The translations under genes were made by a program, and so were the position numbers. The notes under the pieces were generated by a model. The model searched no databases and was not told the DNA's origin. It was given only the letters and a program-made list of their open reading frames with translations. A stretch of DNA of 64,000 bases, from the NCBI RefSeq assembly GCF_014334135.1, contig NZ_CP060497.1:5022001-5086000 (forward strand). Direction: 5' to 3'. Shown piece by piece: positions 45,559 to 54,576 of the stretch (positions are counted from its first letter, which is position 1; the number at the start of each line of letters is the position of its first letter). This DNA comes from Olivibacter sp. SDN3. Its GTDB lineage: Bacteria > Bacteroidota > Bacteroidia > Sphingobacteriales > Sphingobacteriaceae.

Positions 45559-47553
45559 CTAATCGTTTCCTTTTGGTATAAATAGTAAAGAATTTACTGT
45601 AATTATCCCGTCTGCATCTTCGTTACTTACTTCGATAAAAGATTGTTTTCCATTAATCTGGTAATTACCTAAAGGCAACCATTCTCCAGAAGTCTGCCCT
45701 TCAATCTGCACACTTGCCAGGTCTAACTCTTTTGTCACAACTTGATCTCCATTGTAGATTTTGTAGGTAACCACATTGCTTGTACCCTCAAGTTTAGGAA
45801 AATAGGTATAGATATCATAATATCCCGCTTCTAAATCTATTAATTTGAAGTTCGCCGTACTAGGTTGATCTGCCTTATCAGCCTTTTTATAGGCCAGCCC
45901 AAATCCACCTTTGGTTTCCTGCTCCCACGTGCCCGTATAAGTTACTGATTTTTCATCCTGACTGTCAACCCACCTATCAGGTACCCTTCCATCGCCTTTA
46001 GGATTTTGTATCCATTTTTCCTTTATTTTTGATATTTGAACCTGTTGAACGGTACTTTTTGCATCAATAGCTTCACACGCAGCGAAAGCAGCAGATTGTG
46101 CTAATACCATAAATACTGGTTCCATTCTTATGGAGCCGTAAGCAATGTGGCTAGCGGATAAACATACCGGCACCAACAAGTTGGTACATTCATTTGCTTT
46201 TGGTATAATGGCGCCATAAGCAATAGGAAAAGGAGGGAAACCTCCCACTTCCACATTCCCTTCGTTCTTTACCATGCCATTGACCACTAAACGGTCGCAG
46301 TTATGCGAATCCATTGTATAAGCCGCATAGCCTATATCATCGTCAACAACTGTTCTTCCCTGGCAATGATGTTGTGTCATCACCGTTTCACCAATCATAC
46401 GTCTCGATTCACGTATGTACAATTGCGGAGTCCAGTGATTATTCTCTAGATATTCATCTTTTGGATACCCCCATTTTTGCATTTCTTCACGTATAAAGGC
46501 TGGAACGGAAGGATCATTGCCAACAAAATACAATAAACCTTTCGTATAATCTTCGTGGTTTTTAATAATTTCTTGCCGTTTTCTAAAATCGGCTTCTGGA
46601 TATTCCCAGTTCATGCCAATCATATCGGTAGAAAAACCATTTCGATTGTTAATATCTGTTTTACCGTTCGGCATCAAACTCCATATAAACACATCATTGA
46701 GTCCTTTCCATGGCCTTTTTTCTTTTAGCCGTTTCAATAGCTCATACTTAGTCGGATCATAATTGGTTGGTTTTTCTATTGGCAAACGATTTTCTGGAAC
46801 ATTCGTCAAGGCAATCCGATAATTGTACGCCTGTACTTTTTGATCACCTGTGCCATCAGGCTGTAGTGTATGTGCATTGATTCCCCACAACAAACCACTG
46901 CTTGAGTCGCCTGGAATAACGTAAGGATCGATGCCATCGGGAAACTGATGCCCATCCATTAATTGTACACCATTTAGCGTTTCATCGTACACCTGATTAT
47001 CTTCACGTCCCACATGATAGGAAACACCGGCTTTAGCCATGAGATCTCCTTCATATGAGCAGTCAAGAAAAATTTTGGCACTTACACTTAAAGGCTCTTC
47101 ATTTGCTTCGGAAACTGCTTGAACCTCTATTTTAGCGATTTGCGTTTCTTTTTTATGTACTGCTATGAGTGTTTTTTCAAAAAGCACATCGATATCAATA
47201 GCCTGGATATAACTTTGAAAGATACTATCGGCCACTTTCGGTTCAAAAATCCATTGTTCCAGTGTGCCATAATGCTGACCTATTTTTCTGTAGAAGTCTA
47301 GAGCCAAACCCTTTACCACATACTTATTACCTATATCCGTATAGCCCAAACCGCCAGCGCTCATACCTCCGAATCGTTTTCCAGGATCTATCAGCACAAC
47401 AGACTTACCTGCTTTTGCCGCCGTATAAGCAGCTATAACTCCTGCTGATGTTGCACCATAGATACAGAGGTCATATTCGGTTGTTTGCTTTGTTTTTGCT
47501 GAAATGGTTGACAACAAGCAGCATAATAAACTATAGACAATAATTGATTTCAT
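45559..47553 (-). CDS. FAD-dependent oxidoreductase (PF12831 type), copy 1, with C-terminal golvesin-like domain
   Basis: A 664-residue exported flavoprotein (start at MKSIIVYSL, 47553; the frame is open upstream into the susD gene, but that part has no signal peptide). FAD block LCIYGATSAGVIAAYTA, then RFGGMSAGGLGYTD. It shares long blocks with copy 2 (VSYHVGRE, FSTDMIG, IRESRRMIGE, SHIAYGSIRMEPVF). An extra ~120-residue beta domain at the C-terminus (YTGTWEQETKGGFG, then YYDIYTYFP) resembles golvesin/Xly-type sugar-binding modules. It follows susD by 37 bp. Confidence 0.9.
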   Translation of the reverse strand: MKSIIVYSLLCCLLSTISAKTKQTTEYDLCIYGATSAGVIAAYTAAKAGKSVVLIDPGKRFGGMSAGGLGYTDIGNKYVVKGLALDFYRKIGQHYGTLEQWIFEPKVADSIFQSYIQAIDIDVLFEKTLIAVHKKETQIAKIEVQAVSEANEEPLSVSAKIFLDCSYEGDLMAKAGVSYHVGREDNQVYDETLNGVQLMDGHQFPDGIDPYVIPGDSSSGLLWGINAHTLQPDGTGDQKVQAYNYRIALTNVPENRLPIEKPTNYDPTKYELLKRLKEKRPWKGLNDVFIWSLMPNGKTDINNRNGFSTDMIGMNWEYPEADFRKRQEIIKNHEDYTKGLLYFVGNDPSVPAFIREEMQKWGYPKDEYLENNHWTPQLYIRESRRMIGETVMTQHHCQGRTVVDDDIGYAAYTMDSHNCDRLVVNGMVKNEGNVEVGGFPPFPIAYGAIIPKANECTNLLVPVCLSASHIAYGSIRMEPVFMVLAQSAAFAACEAIDAKSTVQQVQISKIKEKWIQNPKGDGRVPDRWVDSQDEKSVTYTGTWEQETKGGFGLAYKKADKADQPSTANFKLIDLEAGYYDIYTYFPKLEGTSNVVTYKIYNGDQVVTKELDLASVQIEGQTSGEWLPLGNYQINGKQSFIEVSNEDADGIITVNSLLFIPKGND

Positions 47554-47590
47554 TTTTTTCTTAATAATCAACATATCAAAACATTTTTTG

Positions 47591-49054
47591 TTAATATCCA
47601 GGATTTTGATCGCTTGCATCCAGTGCATTATTGTTGTCCATCTCCACTCTCGGAATTGGCCACAAAAACTGACTGTCACTCACAGCTCTTCCCTTCGCTT
47701 CCTGTATAATAGCCTTAACCCGCTCGTTACCAAGCCTTTTTAAATCGTTCCACCGTTTACCTTCCACCATGAACTCATACGCTCTTTCTTCAAATACGGC
47801 CTCCCGGAAACCAACTTGATCCAAGCCCGTTAAATCAACGGTGGCATCGGCAATATGAATAGCCTTGCCATATGCCCTCCGCCTTACCTGATTAATGGCT
47901 TCGTAGGCTTCCGGTGTTGGGCCACCTGCTGCTTGACTTGCCGATTCGGCATAGATTAATAGTACATCTGCGTAGCGTAATACAGGCATATCGTTTGCAC
48001 TGGCATCTGAAGCAACCGATGAATAATCTTTAAATTTCCTAAATTGATAAGGTTCATTGGATGGTAATTGTACTGTAGCCCCGCTATTGCGGTGGATATA
48101 GGAGTCATATAAATTGAACTCCTTACGCAGATCTTCATCCGACCAGTCGGCAATTAAAGGAAAAATCTCCCTTGCGTAAATTGTTCTAAAACCATACGGA
48201 GCATACAAAGTATTCTCCCCATGGATATAAACGAGGTATTCAAACCCTTGCCCACCAGCCGAGGAATATTTAAAGGAGAAAACTTCTTCTGAACTGTTGA
48301 TCACTCCAGCCCCAAAAAGATTTTCAAAATCTTCTACTTCGACTACCGGTACCAATTGATACCTGCCCGCATCAATTACTTCGCCCGAAAGGTCACGGGC
48401 CATTTCCCAGTCCTCCAACGTGAGGTACACATATGCCAGCAGTGTTTTTGCCGCTAAATTATTTGGTCGCCCCGCAATGGAGGGTACATTAGGCAGATCG
48501 TTGGCAGCACTTTCTAAATCTGCTATAATGAATTGATATATTTCTTCTGTACTGCTGCGGGGCAGATCCGTAGGATCATCGATGGATTGCCTCAAAGGTA
48601 CTCCTCCAAAATTTCTGACCAAGTCGAAATAGGCCACCGCCCGAAGAAATCTGGCCTCGGCAAGCAGTCCGGCCTTATCATTTTCGTCCATTTCTATAGT
48701 CGGCACTTTATCTAAGACCGTATTTGCCCGCAAAATAGCTCTATAAGCCAGCGTCCACATACTTTCTGCCCGGGCAATATTTGCGCCATCCAGACCATTA
48801 TATTCACTTACCGGGGCAAAAGAACCTCTGCCATTGGCATAATCGGAGCACGATTCTGTAAGTAACATATAAAAGCCTCCATAGTAAGACAATTCACGGA
48901 AAGGTTCATAAATAGCATTGACGGCAGCTTCCGCATCCTGTGCCGTTTGATAAAAAATCTCTTCTGACAGGCGATCGCTCGGCACTTCTTCCAAAGTTTT
49001 GCTGCAGCCTGCAAAGAAAAGAATAGATAGGTATAAATATAGTCTTGTTTTCAT
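47591..49054 (-). CDS. SusD/RagB family lipoprotein (second locus, - arm)
   Basis: A 487-residue lipoprotein if it starts at the second in-frame ATG (49054), which gives a short signal ending FFAGC; the frame also opens at 49081. SusD blocks are clear: DRLSEEIFYQTAQDAEAAVNAIY, AEARFLRAVAYFDLVRNFG-type region, and the C-terminal IPRVEMDNNNALDQNPGY-like ending. It is the surface ligand binder for the STN-SusC encoded before it. The ligand is unknown. Confidence 0.94.
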   Translation of the reverse strand: MKTRLYLYLSILFFAGCSKTLEEVPSDRLSEEIFYQTAQDAEAAVNAIYEPFRELSYYGGFYMLLTESCSDYANGRGSFAPVSEYNGLDGANIARAESMWTLAYRAILRANTVLDKVPTIEMDENDKAGLLAEARFLRAVAYFDLVRNFGGVPLRQSIDDPTDLPRSSTEEIYQFIIADLESAANDLPNVPSIAGRPNNLAAKTLLAYVYLTLEDWEMARDLSGEVIDAGRYQLVPVVEVEDFENLFGAGVINSSEEVFSFKYSSAGGQGFEYLVYIHGENTLYAPYGFRTIYAREIFPLIADWSDEDLRKEFNLYDSYIHRNSGATVQLPSNEPYQFRKFKDYSSVASDASANDMPVLRYADVLLIYAESASQAAGGPTPEAYEAINQVRRRAYGKAIHIADATVDLTGLDQVGFREAVFEERAYEFMVEGKRWNDLKRLGNERVKAIIQEAKGRAVSDSQFLWPIPRVEMDNNNALDASDQNPGY

Positions 49055-49094
49055 TTCAATAATAGCAAAAAGTTTAACCATTTTCTGTTGAGTA

Positions 49095-52000
49095 TTAAAA
49101 GTTGGCCTGCAAGCCTACTGTATATGTTTTCGCCACCGGGTAACTCGACTGGTCTATCCCCAGCGTGGTGGCCGACTGCCCGGTACGTGTACTTACTTCC
49201 GGATCATACCATGAGTAGTCAGTAATGGTCCACAGATTTTGCCCACTTACATATACCTGAAGAGATTTAAATAAATTCAAATTGCTCACCGGCAAGTCAT
49301 AGCCTAAACGAATATTTTTTAGGCGGATGAAGGAACCGTTTTCTATGAATCGGTCCGATTCCCGAAAACTCGATCCAACGCTTACCATTGGGTTTGCAGC
49401 AGTGGAATTCTGGTTATCTGCTGTCCACCGATCTAAGCTAGCCACCGTTTGGTTTTCACCAAAATTAAAGGCATTGGCATGATTGGATAGATTGAAATTA
49501 AATATATCAAGCCCTTGTACCCCTTGGAGGAAAACATTGAGCGTAAAATTCTTATAGCTAAAATTGTTATTAAAGCCAAAAATAAAATCGGGATTCGGGT
49601 TCCCGATAATCGTACGATCCAGATTATTGATCACACCATTTCCGTCCAGATCCCGGTATTGTATACGTCCTTCACTGTTTAGGCCATCTTCTAAAAATCC
49701 AAAGAACACACCTACGGGGTGACCCTCACGCACTAAATTGGGGCTCACGCTTAAAGGAATCGATAGTGATTGCCCAAATACATCGGCATGATTAGCCAGT
49801 TCCAGTACTTTATTTCTATTGGCTGCCATGTTGAAAGACGCATCCCATCTAAAGTTTCCCCTGAAAATATCGGCACCCAGCTCAATCTCCAAACCTTGAT
49901 TACGGATACTTCCGATATTCTGATACTGACTGAGGTAACCAGTAGAGGTCGGCTGCGGCACACTGGCCAATAGATCTCTGGTATTCTTTATATAATAATC
50001 GGCGGTTAAGCGCAAGCGTTCATTCCAAACCCCTAAATCAAATCCAATATTGGTTTGTGTAGTGGTTTCCCATTTCAGATCAGGGTTAGGCCGTATATCT
50101 TGTGGAGCGAAACCGGTGTATAAATTATCCCCTAGAATAATATTGAAACCCGACAATACATTCAATGAACCATAGGGATCGATAGCTGTATTGCCCGATT
50201 GCCCCCAACTGGCACGAAATTTAAGGTTGGAAATACTGTTAACATCTTTCAGAAAATCCTCTTGATTGACACGCCAGGCAAAAGCGGCCGAAGGGAAGTA
50301 ACCCCATTGGTTTGTTGTGCCAAAACGTGAGGAACCATCGGCACGTATACTGGCCGTAAACAGGTATCTGTCCTGCAAGGTATAATTGGCTCTCAGCAAT
50401 CCCGACAATAATTTCCACTCATTCACGCTAGCCTCAGGAGTACCGATAACCGTTGCGGCCTGCAAATTATTGTTTTTCAACACATCCGTTGTAAAACCAC
50501 TGGCACTTTGAATGTTTCCTTGAGTGACTTCCGATTGATAGGTTATACCTCCCGTAAGATCCAGTTGATGCTCACCAAAACTTTTGTTGTAATTCAATAT
50601 ATTCTCATTAAGAAAATTGGTGCGCGTTGAATATTCGGTCGTTGCATTTCCTGCGGGAGTCGATCGTATCAATCTCGAGGAATAATAGTCACGTTTTGAA
50701 TTCGCGTAATCAATCCCCGCAGAAACCCGCAGGGTAAGGCCTTCAATAAAGGTATAGGAAAGAGCTAAATTTGACAGCACGCCGCTACCTGTCGTTCTAT
50801 TCAAGCGCTCGTAAGCCAAAGCCACCGGATTTTCTGCGGCATTGGAACTAAAAGAATAGGGCACCACGTTGGAATAGTTGCCGTTCTCATCGTAAACGGG
50901 GATCGTAGGTGGAGCAACCAGAGCTGCGGAGACGACACCCGATCCTCTCGACTGATTATCATTCGTTAAGGCATTATTAATGGTACGGCTAAGGATCGTA
51001 CTCAGGTTAACCTTGAACTTTTCCGACACCTGCTGTTCCAGGTTAGATCGTATAGAGCCTCGTTTATAACCTGAATTGATTACAATACCATCCTGGCCGA
51101 AATAGCTGCCCGATACCGAATAACGCGTACGTTCATTTCCTCCTGCTACATTAAGGCTATGATTTTGTATCGGGGCTGTCCGAAAAATAGCGTCCTGCCA
51201 ATCGGTCCCCTCACCAAAACCAGCAACTTCGTCTGCTGAAAAATAAGGCGAGACACCGTCATTGCTAGCACGTTCATTGGCCAATTCCGCAAATTGACGG
51301 GCATTTAGCATATCTAGTTTTTTAATAACGTTCTGAAAGCCCACATAACTATTAAAACTGACCTGATTGACATCTTGCTTCCCGCTTTTAGTCGTAATAA
51401 TTACTACGCCATTCGCCCCTCTGGAACCATATATAGCAGTTGCAGAGGCATCTTTGAGTACTTCCATTGACTCGATATCTGCAGGGTCTAATATGGTTGG
51501 ACTTCCGGAAATGGCAAATCCATCCACCACATACAGCGGCTCATTACTTCCCAGTAGAGAGTTACCACCACGGATACGTACATTAATACCCGACCCAGGG
51601 GCACCGGAGCCTTGGATCACCTGCACACCCGCGCTACGCCCCGTTAAACTTTGCATCGCGTTGATTGAAGGCAGAGCGGTAATATCGTCCGATTTCACTG
51701 AAGAAACGGAACCTGTCAAATCACCTTTACGAACTGTACCATAACCTACTACCACAACTTCATCCAATGCTGCCTCTTCCGGTAAGAGGGTTACCTCTAA
51801 TACACTTCGATTGTCAAGGCTTATTTCCTGTTTACCGTAACCCGTATAAGTAAAAACTAAAATAGCCGTTGACGATGCCTTCAAGGAATAATTCCCCTGC
51901 TGATCGGTTACTGTCCCTGTACCGGGACTCCCCTTGACAGCCACTGAAACGCCAGGTAGTGCCTCCCCCAATTCATCTACCACTCGTCCGGTAACGGCAG

Positions 52001-52385
52001 ATTGTCTGTCACTAATTTGTTCTGTCACATTCTTCTTTCGTGCCGGCCTTAACACAATCACTTTATCGCGGCGAATTTCATAACCGATCCCCTTTTGTTT
52101 TAGGAGTGGCTCTAAAACTTCCTCTAGAGAAGCATTACGGTAATTAACCGTAATTTTTTCGTTGTCGTCCAACAATTGATTACCGTAAAAGACGGTTAAA
52201 CCTGTTTGCTTTTTAATACTTTGGAATAATTGGTTAAATGTCATCCCTTCACCTTTGATAGTCAGTTTATGCTGCGCAAACAAAGAAATTGCGTGTAACT
52301 CCACATGTAGGAATAAGCATAGTATTAGAAAGGTTCTCGAAAAATACAGGTACAGATACCTGTGCTTGGTCCATTTTTTTTGCAT
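49095..52385 (-). CDS. SusC/RagA TonB-dependent transducer with STN domain
   Basis: A 1096-residue outer-membrane importer. After the signal comes an STN domain (about 45-115, LTIKGEGMTFNQLFQSIKKQ), then the carboxypeptidase-regulatory-like domain (about 128-210), the TonB-box region DEVVVVGYGTVRKGDLTG, plug and barrel. The STN domain contacts the FecR anti-sigma factor, and the FecR and sigma genes stand directly upstream, so ligand uptake probably switches on this operon. Confidence 0.96.
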   Translation of the reverse strand: MQKKWTKHRYLYLYFSRTFLILCLFLHVELHAISLFAQHKLTIKGEGMTFNQLFQSIKKQTGLTVFYGNQLLDDNEKITVNYRNASLEEVLEPLLKQKGIGYEIRRDKVIVLRPARKKNVTEQISDRQSAVTGRVVDELGEALPGVSVAVKGSPGTGTVTDQQGNYSLKASSTAILVFTYTGYGKQEISLDNRSVLEVTLLPEEAALDEVVVVGYGTVRKGDLTGSVSSVKSDDITALPSINAMQSLTGRSAGVQVIQGSGAPGSGINVRIRGGNSLLGSNEPLYVVDGFAISGSPTILDPADIESMEVLKDASATAIYGSRGANGVVIITTKSGKQDVNQVSFNSYVGFQNVIKKLDMLNARQFAELANERASNDGVSPYFSADEVAGFGEGTDWQDAIFRTAPIQNHSLNVAGGNERTRYSVSGSYFGQDGIVINSGYKRGSIRSNLEQQVSEKFKVNLSTILSRTINNALTNDNQSRGSGVVSAALVAPPTIPVYDENGNYSNVVPYSFSSNAAENPVALAYERLNRTTGSGVLSNLALSYTFIEGLTLRVSAGIDYANSKRDYYSSRLIRSTPAGNATTEYSTRTNFLNENILNYNKSFGEHQLDLTGGITYQSEVTQGNIQSASGFTTDVLKNNNLQAATVIGTPEASVNEWKLLSGLLRANYTLQDRYLFTASIRADGSSRFGTTNQWGYFPSAAFAWRVNQEDFLKDVNSISNLKFRASWGQSGNTAIDPYGSLNVLSGFNIILGDNLYTGFAPQDIRPNPDLKWETTTQTNIGFDLGVWNERLRLTADYYIKNTRDLLASVPQPTSTGYLSQYQNIGSIRNQGLEIELGADIFRGNFRWDASFNMAANRNKVLELANHADVFGQSLSIPLSVSPNLVREGHPVGVFFGFLEDGLNSEGRIQYRDLDGNGVINNLDRTIIGNPNPDFIFGFNNNFSYKNFTLNVFLQGVQGLDIFNFNLSNHANAFNFGENQTVASLDRWTADNQNSTAANPMVSVGSSFRESDRFIENGSFIRLKNIRLGYDLPVSNLNLFKSLQVYVSGQNLWTITDYSWYDPEVSTRTGQSATTLGIDQSSYPVAKTYTVGLQANF

Positions 52386-52427
52386 AGTTCAACGTTTAAA
52401 TTGGTTTTTAGCCTGGTTTTACTATAA

Positions 52428-52438
52428 GTACACGTAAC
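52428..52438 (-). promoter_or_regulatory. GTTACGTGTAC motif before STN-susC
   Basis: On the - strand GTTACGTGTAC lies 43-53 bp upstream of the susC ATG. The same CGTGTAC core occurs twice before the divergent susC (54409 and 54496), so it may be a promoter element of the locus sigma factor or an operator. Confidence 0.45.
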
Positions 52439-52484
52439 TATGCAAAACGGGTGAACGAAAAAAAATATTTATGAAAGCGTGATA

Positions 52485-53642
52485 CTAATAAAAGTAAACA
52501 CCTTTCTCGCTGAGTCGATATTTTATATTCAAACTTGCTTCTAAATCATTTAAAAACCCTTCCAAATCCTGTTTTTCAAGTAAACCGGTTATTGTTTTGG
52601 ATTTTATGTTGTCATTATCAAAAAAAACTGGTAGATCAAACCATCTGTAAATGATATTACCGATCTCAAGTAACGATCTGTTTCTAAAATAACACACACC
52701 TTCTTTCCAGCTCAGTACTTCACTTGCGTCAAAACTTTCTTTTGAGAGCATGTTTTTATCATAAACACCTTTGTATCCCGGTATGAGTTCGACTACAGCC
52801 CCACCCGAGGTTTCCATTTGCACCTTTCCTTCCACGAGCGCGGTGGTAACAGCCTGCTGGTCATAGGCTGATAAATTAAATTTTGTGCCAAGCACACGAA
52901 TTGTACTCTCAGCTGTATGCACAATAAATGGTTTTTCCACATCGGAGGCAATCTCAAAATAAGCTTCACCCTCTAGGTACACCTCTCTTGACTCGGCTAA
53001 AAAGGCCATGGGAAATTTTAATCGGGAAGACGAATTGAGCCAAACTTTTGTTCCGTCGGCCAACGTAAGCTTATAATCTTTTGTAGGTGGAACAACCAAT
53101 GTATTGATCTTTTCCAAGGAATTAGCCAAGTCTCTATATATCAGCTCTCCATTTTCTCTTTTCACCGTCTGTCCGGCAACACTTATCGTATTACGTGTAT
53201 TTTCTAAATCCACTTCTTCCTCTCCTTCTCCTACCAAAAGTTGAACTTCTCTTTTTTTTCCGTCAAACGCCGCAATTTTAGTATTTTCTTCCTGTTTCTT
53301 GGAATCATTTATAGTATTGAACAGCTGAAAAATGTAGGCAGCTACACCGAATAACAGTAAAATTGCTGCGGCATGAGTCAGTCCCATTTTTCTTTTATGA
53401 CCACTAGCATTACTGCGTAACTTACGTTTTACGCTGGTCAGATCTTTTTTCACATCAATGTTCATGACGAAAGCCTCGAGATCGATACGATCCCCCCGTA
53501 TTTGAAGACGCTGCCATAACTTACGACTCTCCTCTTCTTGTAATAGCTGTTCCTGTAACCACCGCTCATTCTCTTCGGAGATTACCCCAGCTATTTTCTC
53601 TATATATAGTTGACGTATACGTTCTTCAGTTGCCATCATCAT
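52485..53642 (-). CDS. FecR-family anti-sigma factor
   Basis: A 385-residue inner-membrane regulator. The first ~85 residues are cytoplasmic and would hold the sigma factor; one membrane segment lies at about 88-108; the FecR domain (about 190-290, with GTKVWLNSSSRLKFP and VEKPFIVHTAE) is periplasmic; and the C-terminal ~70 residues are DUF4974-like. It is encoded 26 bp after the sigma factor and 99 bp before the STN-susC. Three adjacent ATGs make the exact start uncertain. Confidence 0.94.
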   Translation of the reverse strand: MMMATEERIRQLYIEKIAGVISEENERWLQEQLLQEEESRKLWQRLQIRGDRIDLEAFVMNIDVKKDLTSVKRKLRSNASGHKRKMGLTHAAAILLLFGVAAYIFQLFNTINDSKKQEENTKIAAFDGKKREVQLLVGEGEEEVDLENTRNTISVAGQTVKRENGELIYRDLANSLEKINTLVVPPTKDYKLTLADGTKVWLNSSSRLKFPMAFLAESREVYLEGEAYFEIASDVEKPFIVHTAESTIRVLGTKFNLSAYDQQAVTTALVEGKVQMETSGGAVVELIPGYKGVYDKNMLSKESFDASEVLSWKEGVCYFRNRSLLEIGNIIYRWFDLPVFFDNDNIKSKTITGLLEKQDLEGFLNDLEASLNIKYRLSEKGVYFY

Positions 53643-53668
53643 TACTACACGGATAATATCAATTCGGG

Positions 53669-54220
53669 TTAATTTTTTTTTAATTTTTCAACTTTTTTTC
53701 GGAGATTCTTTAACCCTATTTTTAAATGTGTTTTTAAGGAGTTAATACTGATCCCCATTGTATCGGCTACCTCCCGATATTTTTTATCTTGCAGGTACAC
53801 CAAACTTATGGCTTCACGTCTTTGTGTAGGAAGTTCATTCAAGTTTGCTTCTAATGCATTATACACCTTTTCTAGTGATCGCATATCGTCTTCCTGTTCC
53901 ACTGCCGCATCATACTTTTGACAATCGTGATAATTTAGGTGTTTTCGTAACTTGACCTCCCGATTTCTTACATAATTTAAGCATTTATTATGTATAGCTT
54001 TATAAAGATAATTTTTCACATCACCTTCTAATTTATCCAGACGTCCTTTTTCCCATAATTCTATAAATAAACCTTGTACCATATCTTTGGCTTCTTCTTC
54101 TTCTCTAACAATGAAGTAGGCATATGCACACATCACTTTATAATATCGCTGAAATAAGACCTCAAATGCATCGATATTTCGACCATGATCCTTTTTTAGT
54201 GATTTTGAGTTAATGTGCAT
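53669..54220 (-). CDS. FecI-like ECF sigma factor
   Basis: A 183-residue sigma-70 family protein with region 2 (about 22-90, DMVQGLFIELWEKG) and region 4 (about 122-175, LPTQRREAISLVYLQDKKYREVA). It has no region 3 and matches the ECF family paired with FecR in Bacteroidota. It should be kept inactive by the FecR protein encoded next and then drive the SusC/SusD/oxidoreductase genes. The start is the ATG at 54220. Confidence 0.94.
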   Translation of the reverse strand: MHINSKSLKKDHGRNIDAFEVLFQRYYKVMCAYAYFIVREEEEAKDMVQGLFIELWEKGRLDKLEGDVKNYLYKAIHNKCLNYVRNREVKLRKHLNYHDCQKYDAAVEQEDDMRSLEKVYNALEANLNELPTQRREAISLVYLQDKKYREVADTMGISINSLKTHLKIGLKNLRKKVEKLKKN

Positions 54221-54552
54221 TGGTTTTTCCGATTTTGTAGCAATACATGCTATATATATGTCGCCAGCGGATTACAGCAATCAGGTTTATAACGGCTTGC
54301 TCGTTGTACGAAATTAATTTTTTCCACTATAAAAAACAAATCTCAAAGACAAAGGATAGGCCGATAAACGTAAAAAAATTTGATAGTTTGTTTTTATTAG
54401 TTATATTGCGTGTACGTAACCGATATTATAAATTTAGTAGTAGTTTAATGTATTTGAGGGCTATCATTGTAGGTGAATAACTATTTAACCATACACGTGT
54501 ACGTACACGCGTATAACCTCCCTACAAAAGATAATAGTTAAAACAAATAAAA
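54221..54552. other. 332-bp divergent gap between sigma and susC genes
   Basis: No protein-coding frame of credible composition. It holds the two CGTGTAC motifs listed separately. The sigma gene leader is AT-rich with TATATATATG about 30 bp before its start codon. Confidence 0.5.
54409..54509 (+). promoter_or_regulatory. Repeated CGTGTACGTA motifs before the second susC
   Basis: CGTGTACGTAAC at 54409-54420 and the perfect 14-bp palindrome CGTGTACGTACACG at 54496-54509, 76 bp apart from end to start. The palindrome ends 68 bp before the preferred susC ATG. The same core is before the other susC (52428). Either an ECF promoter element or a dimeric regulator site. Confidence 0.5.
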
Positions 54553-54576
54553 GTGACGAATATAAAACTTAAGGCC

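Noticed and set aside
45559-47679. Longer start for FAD oxidoreductase copy 1, reaching into susD
   Set aside because: The extra 42 residues have no signal peptide character and overlap the susD coding end; MKSIIVYSL at 47553 gives a normal signal.
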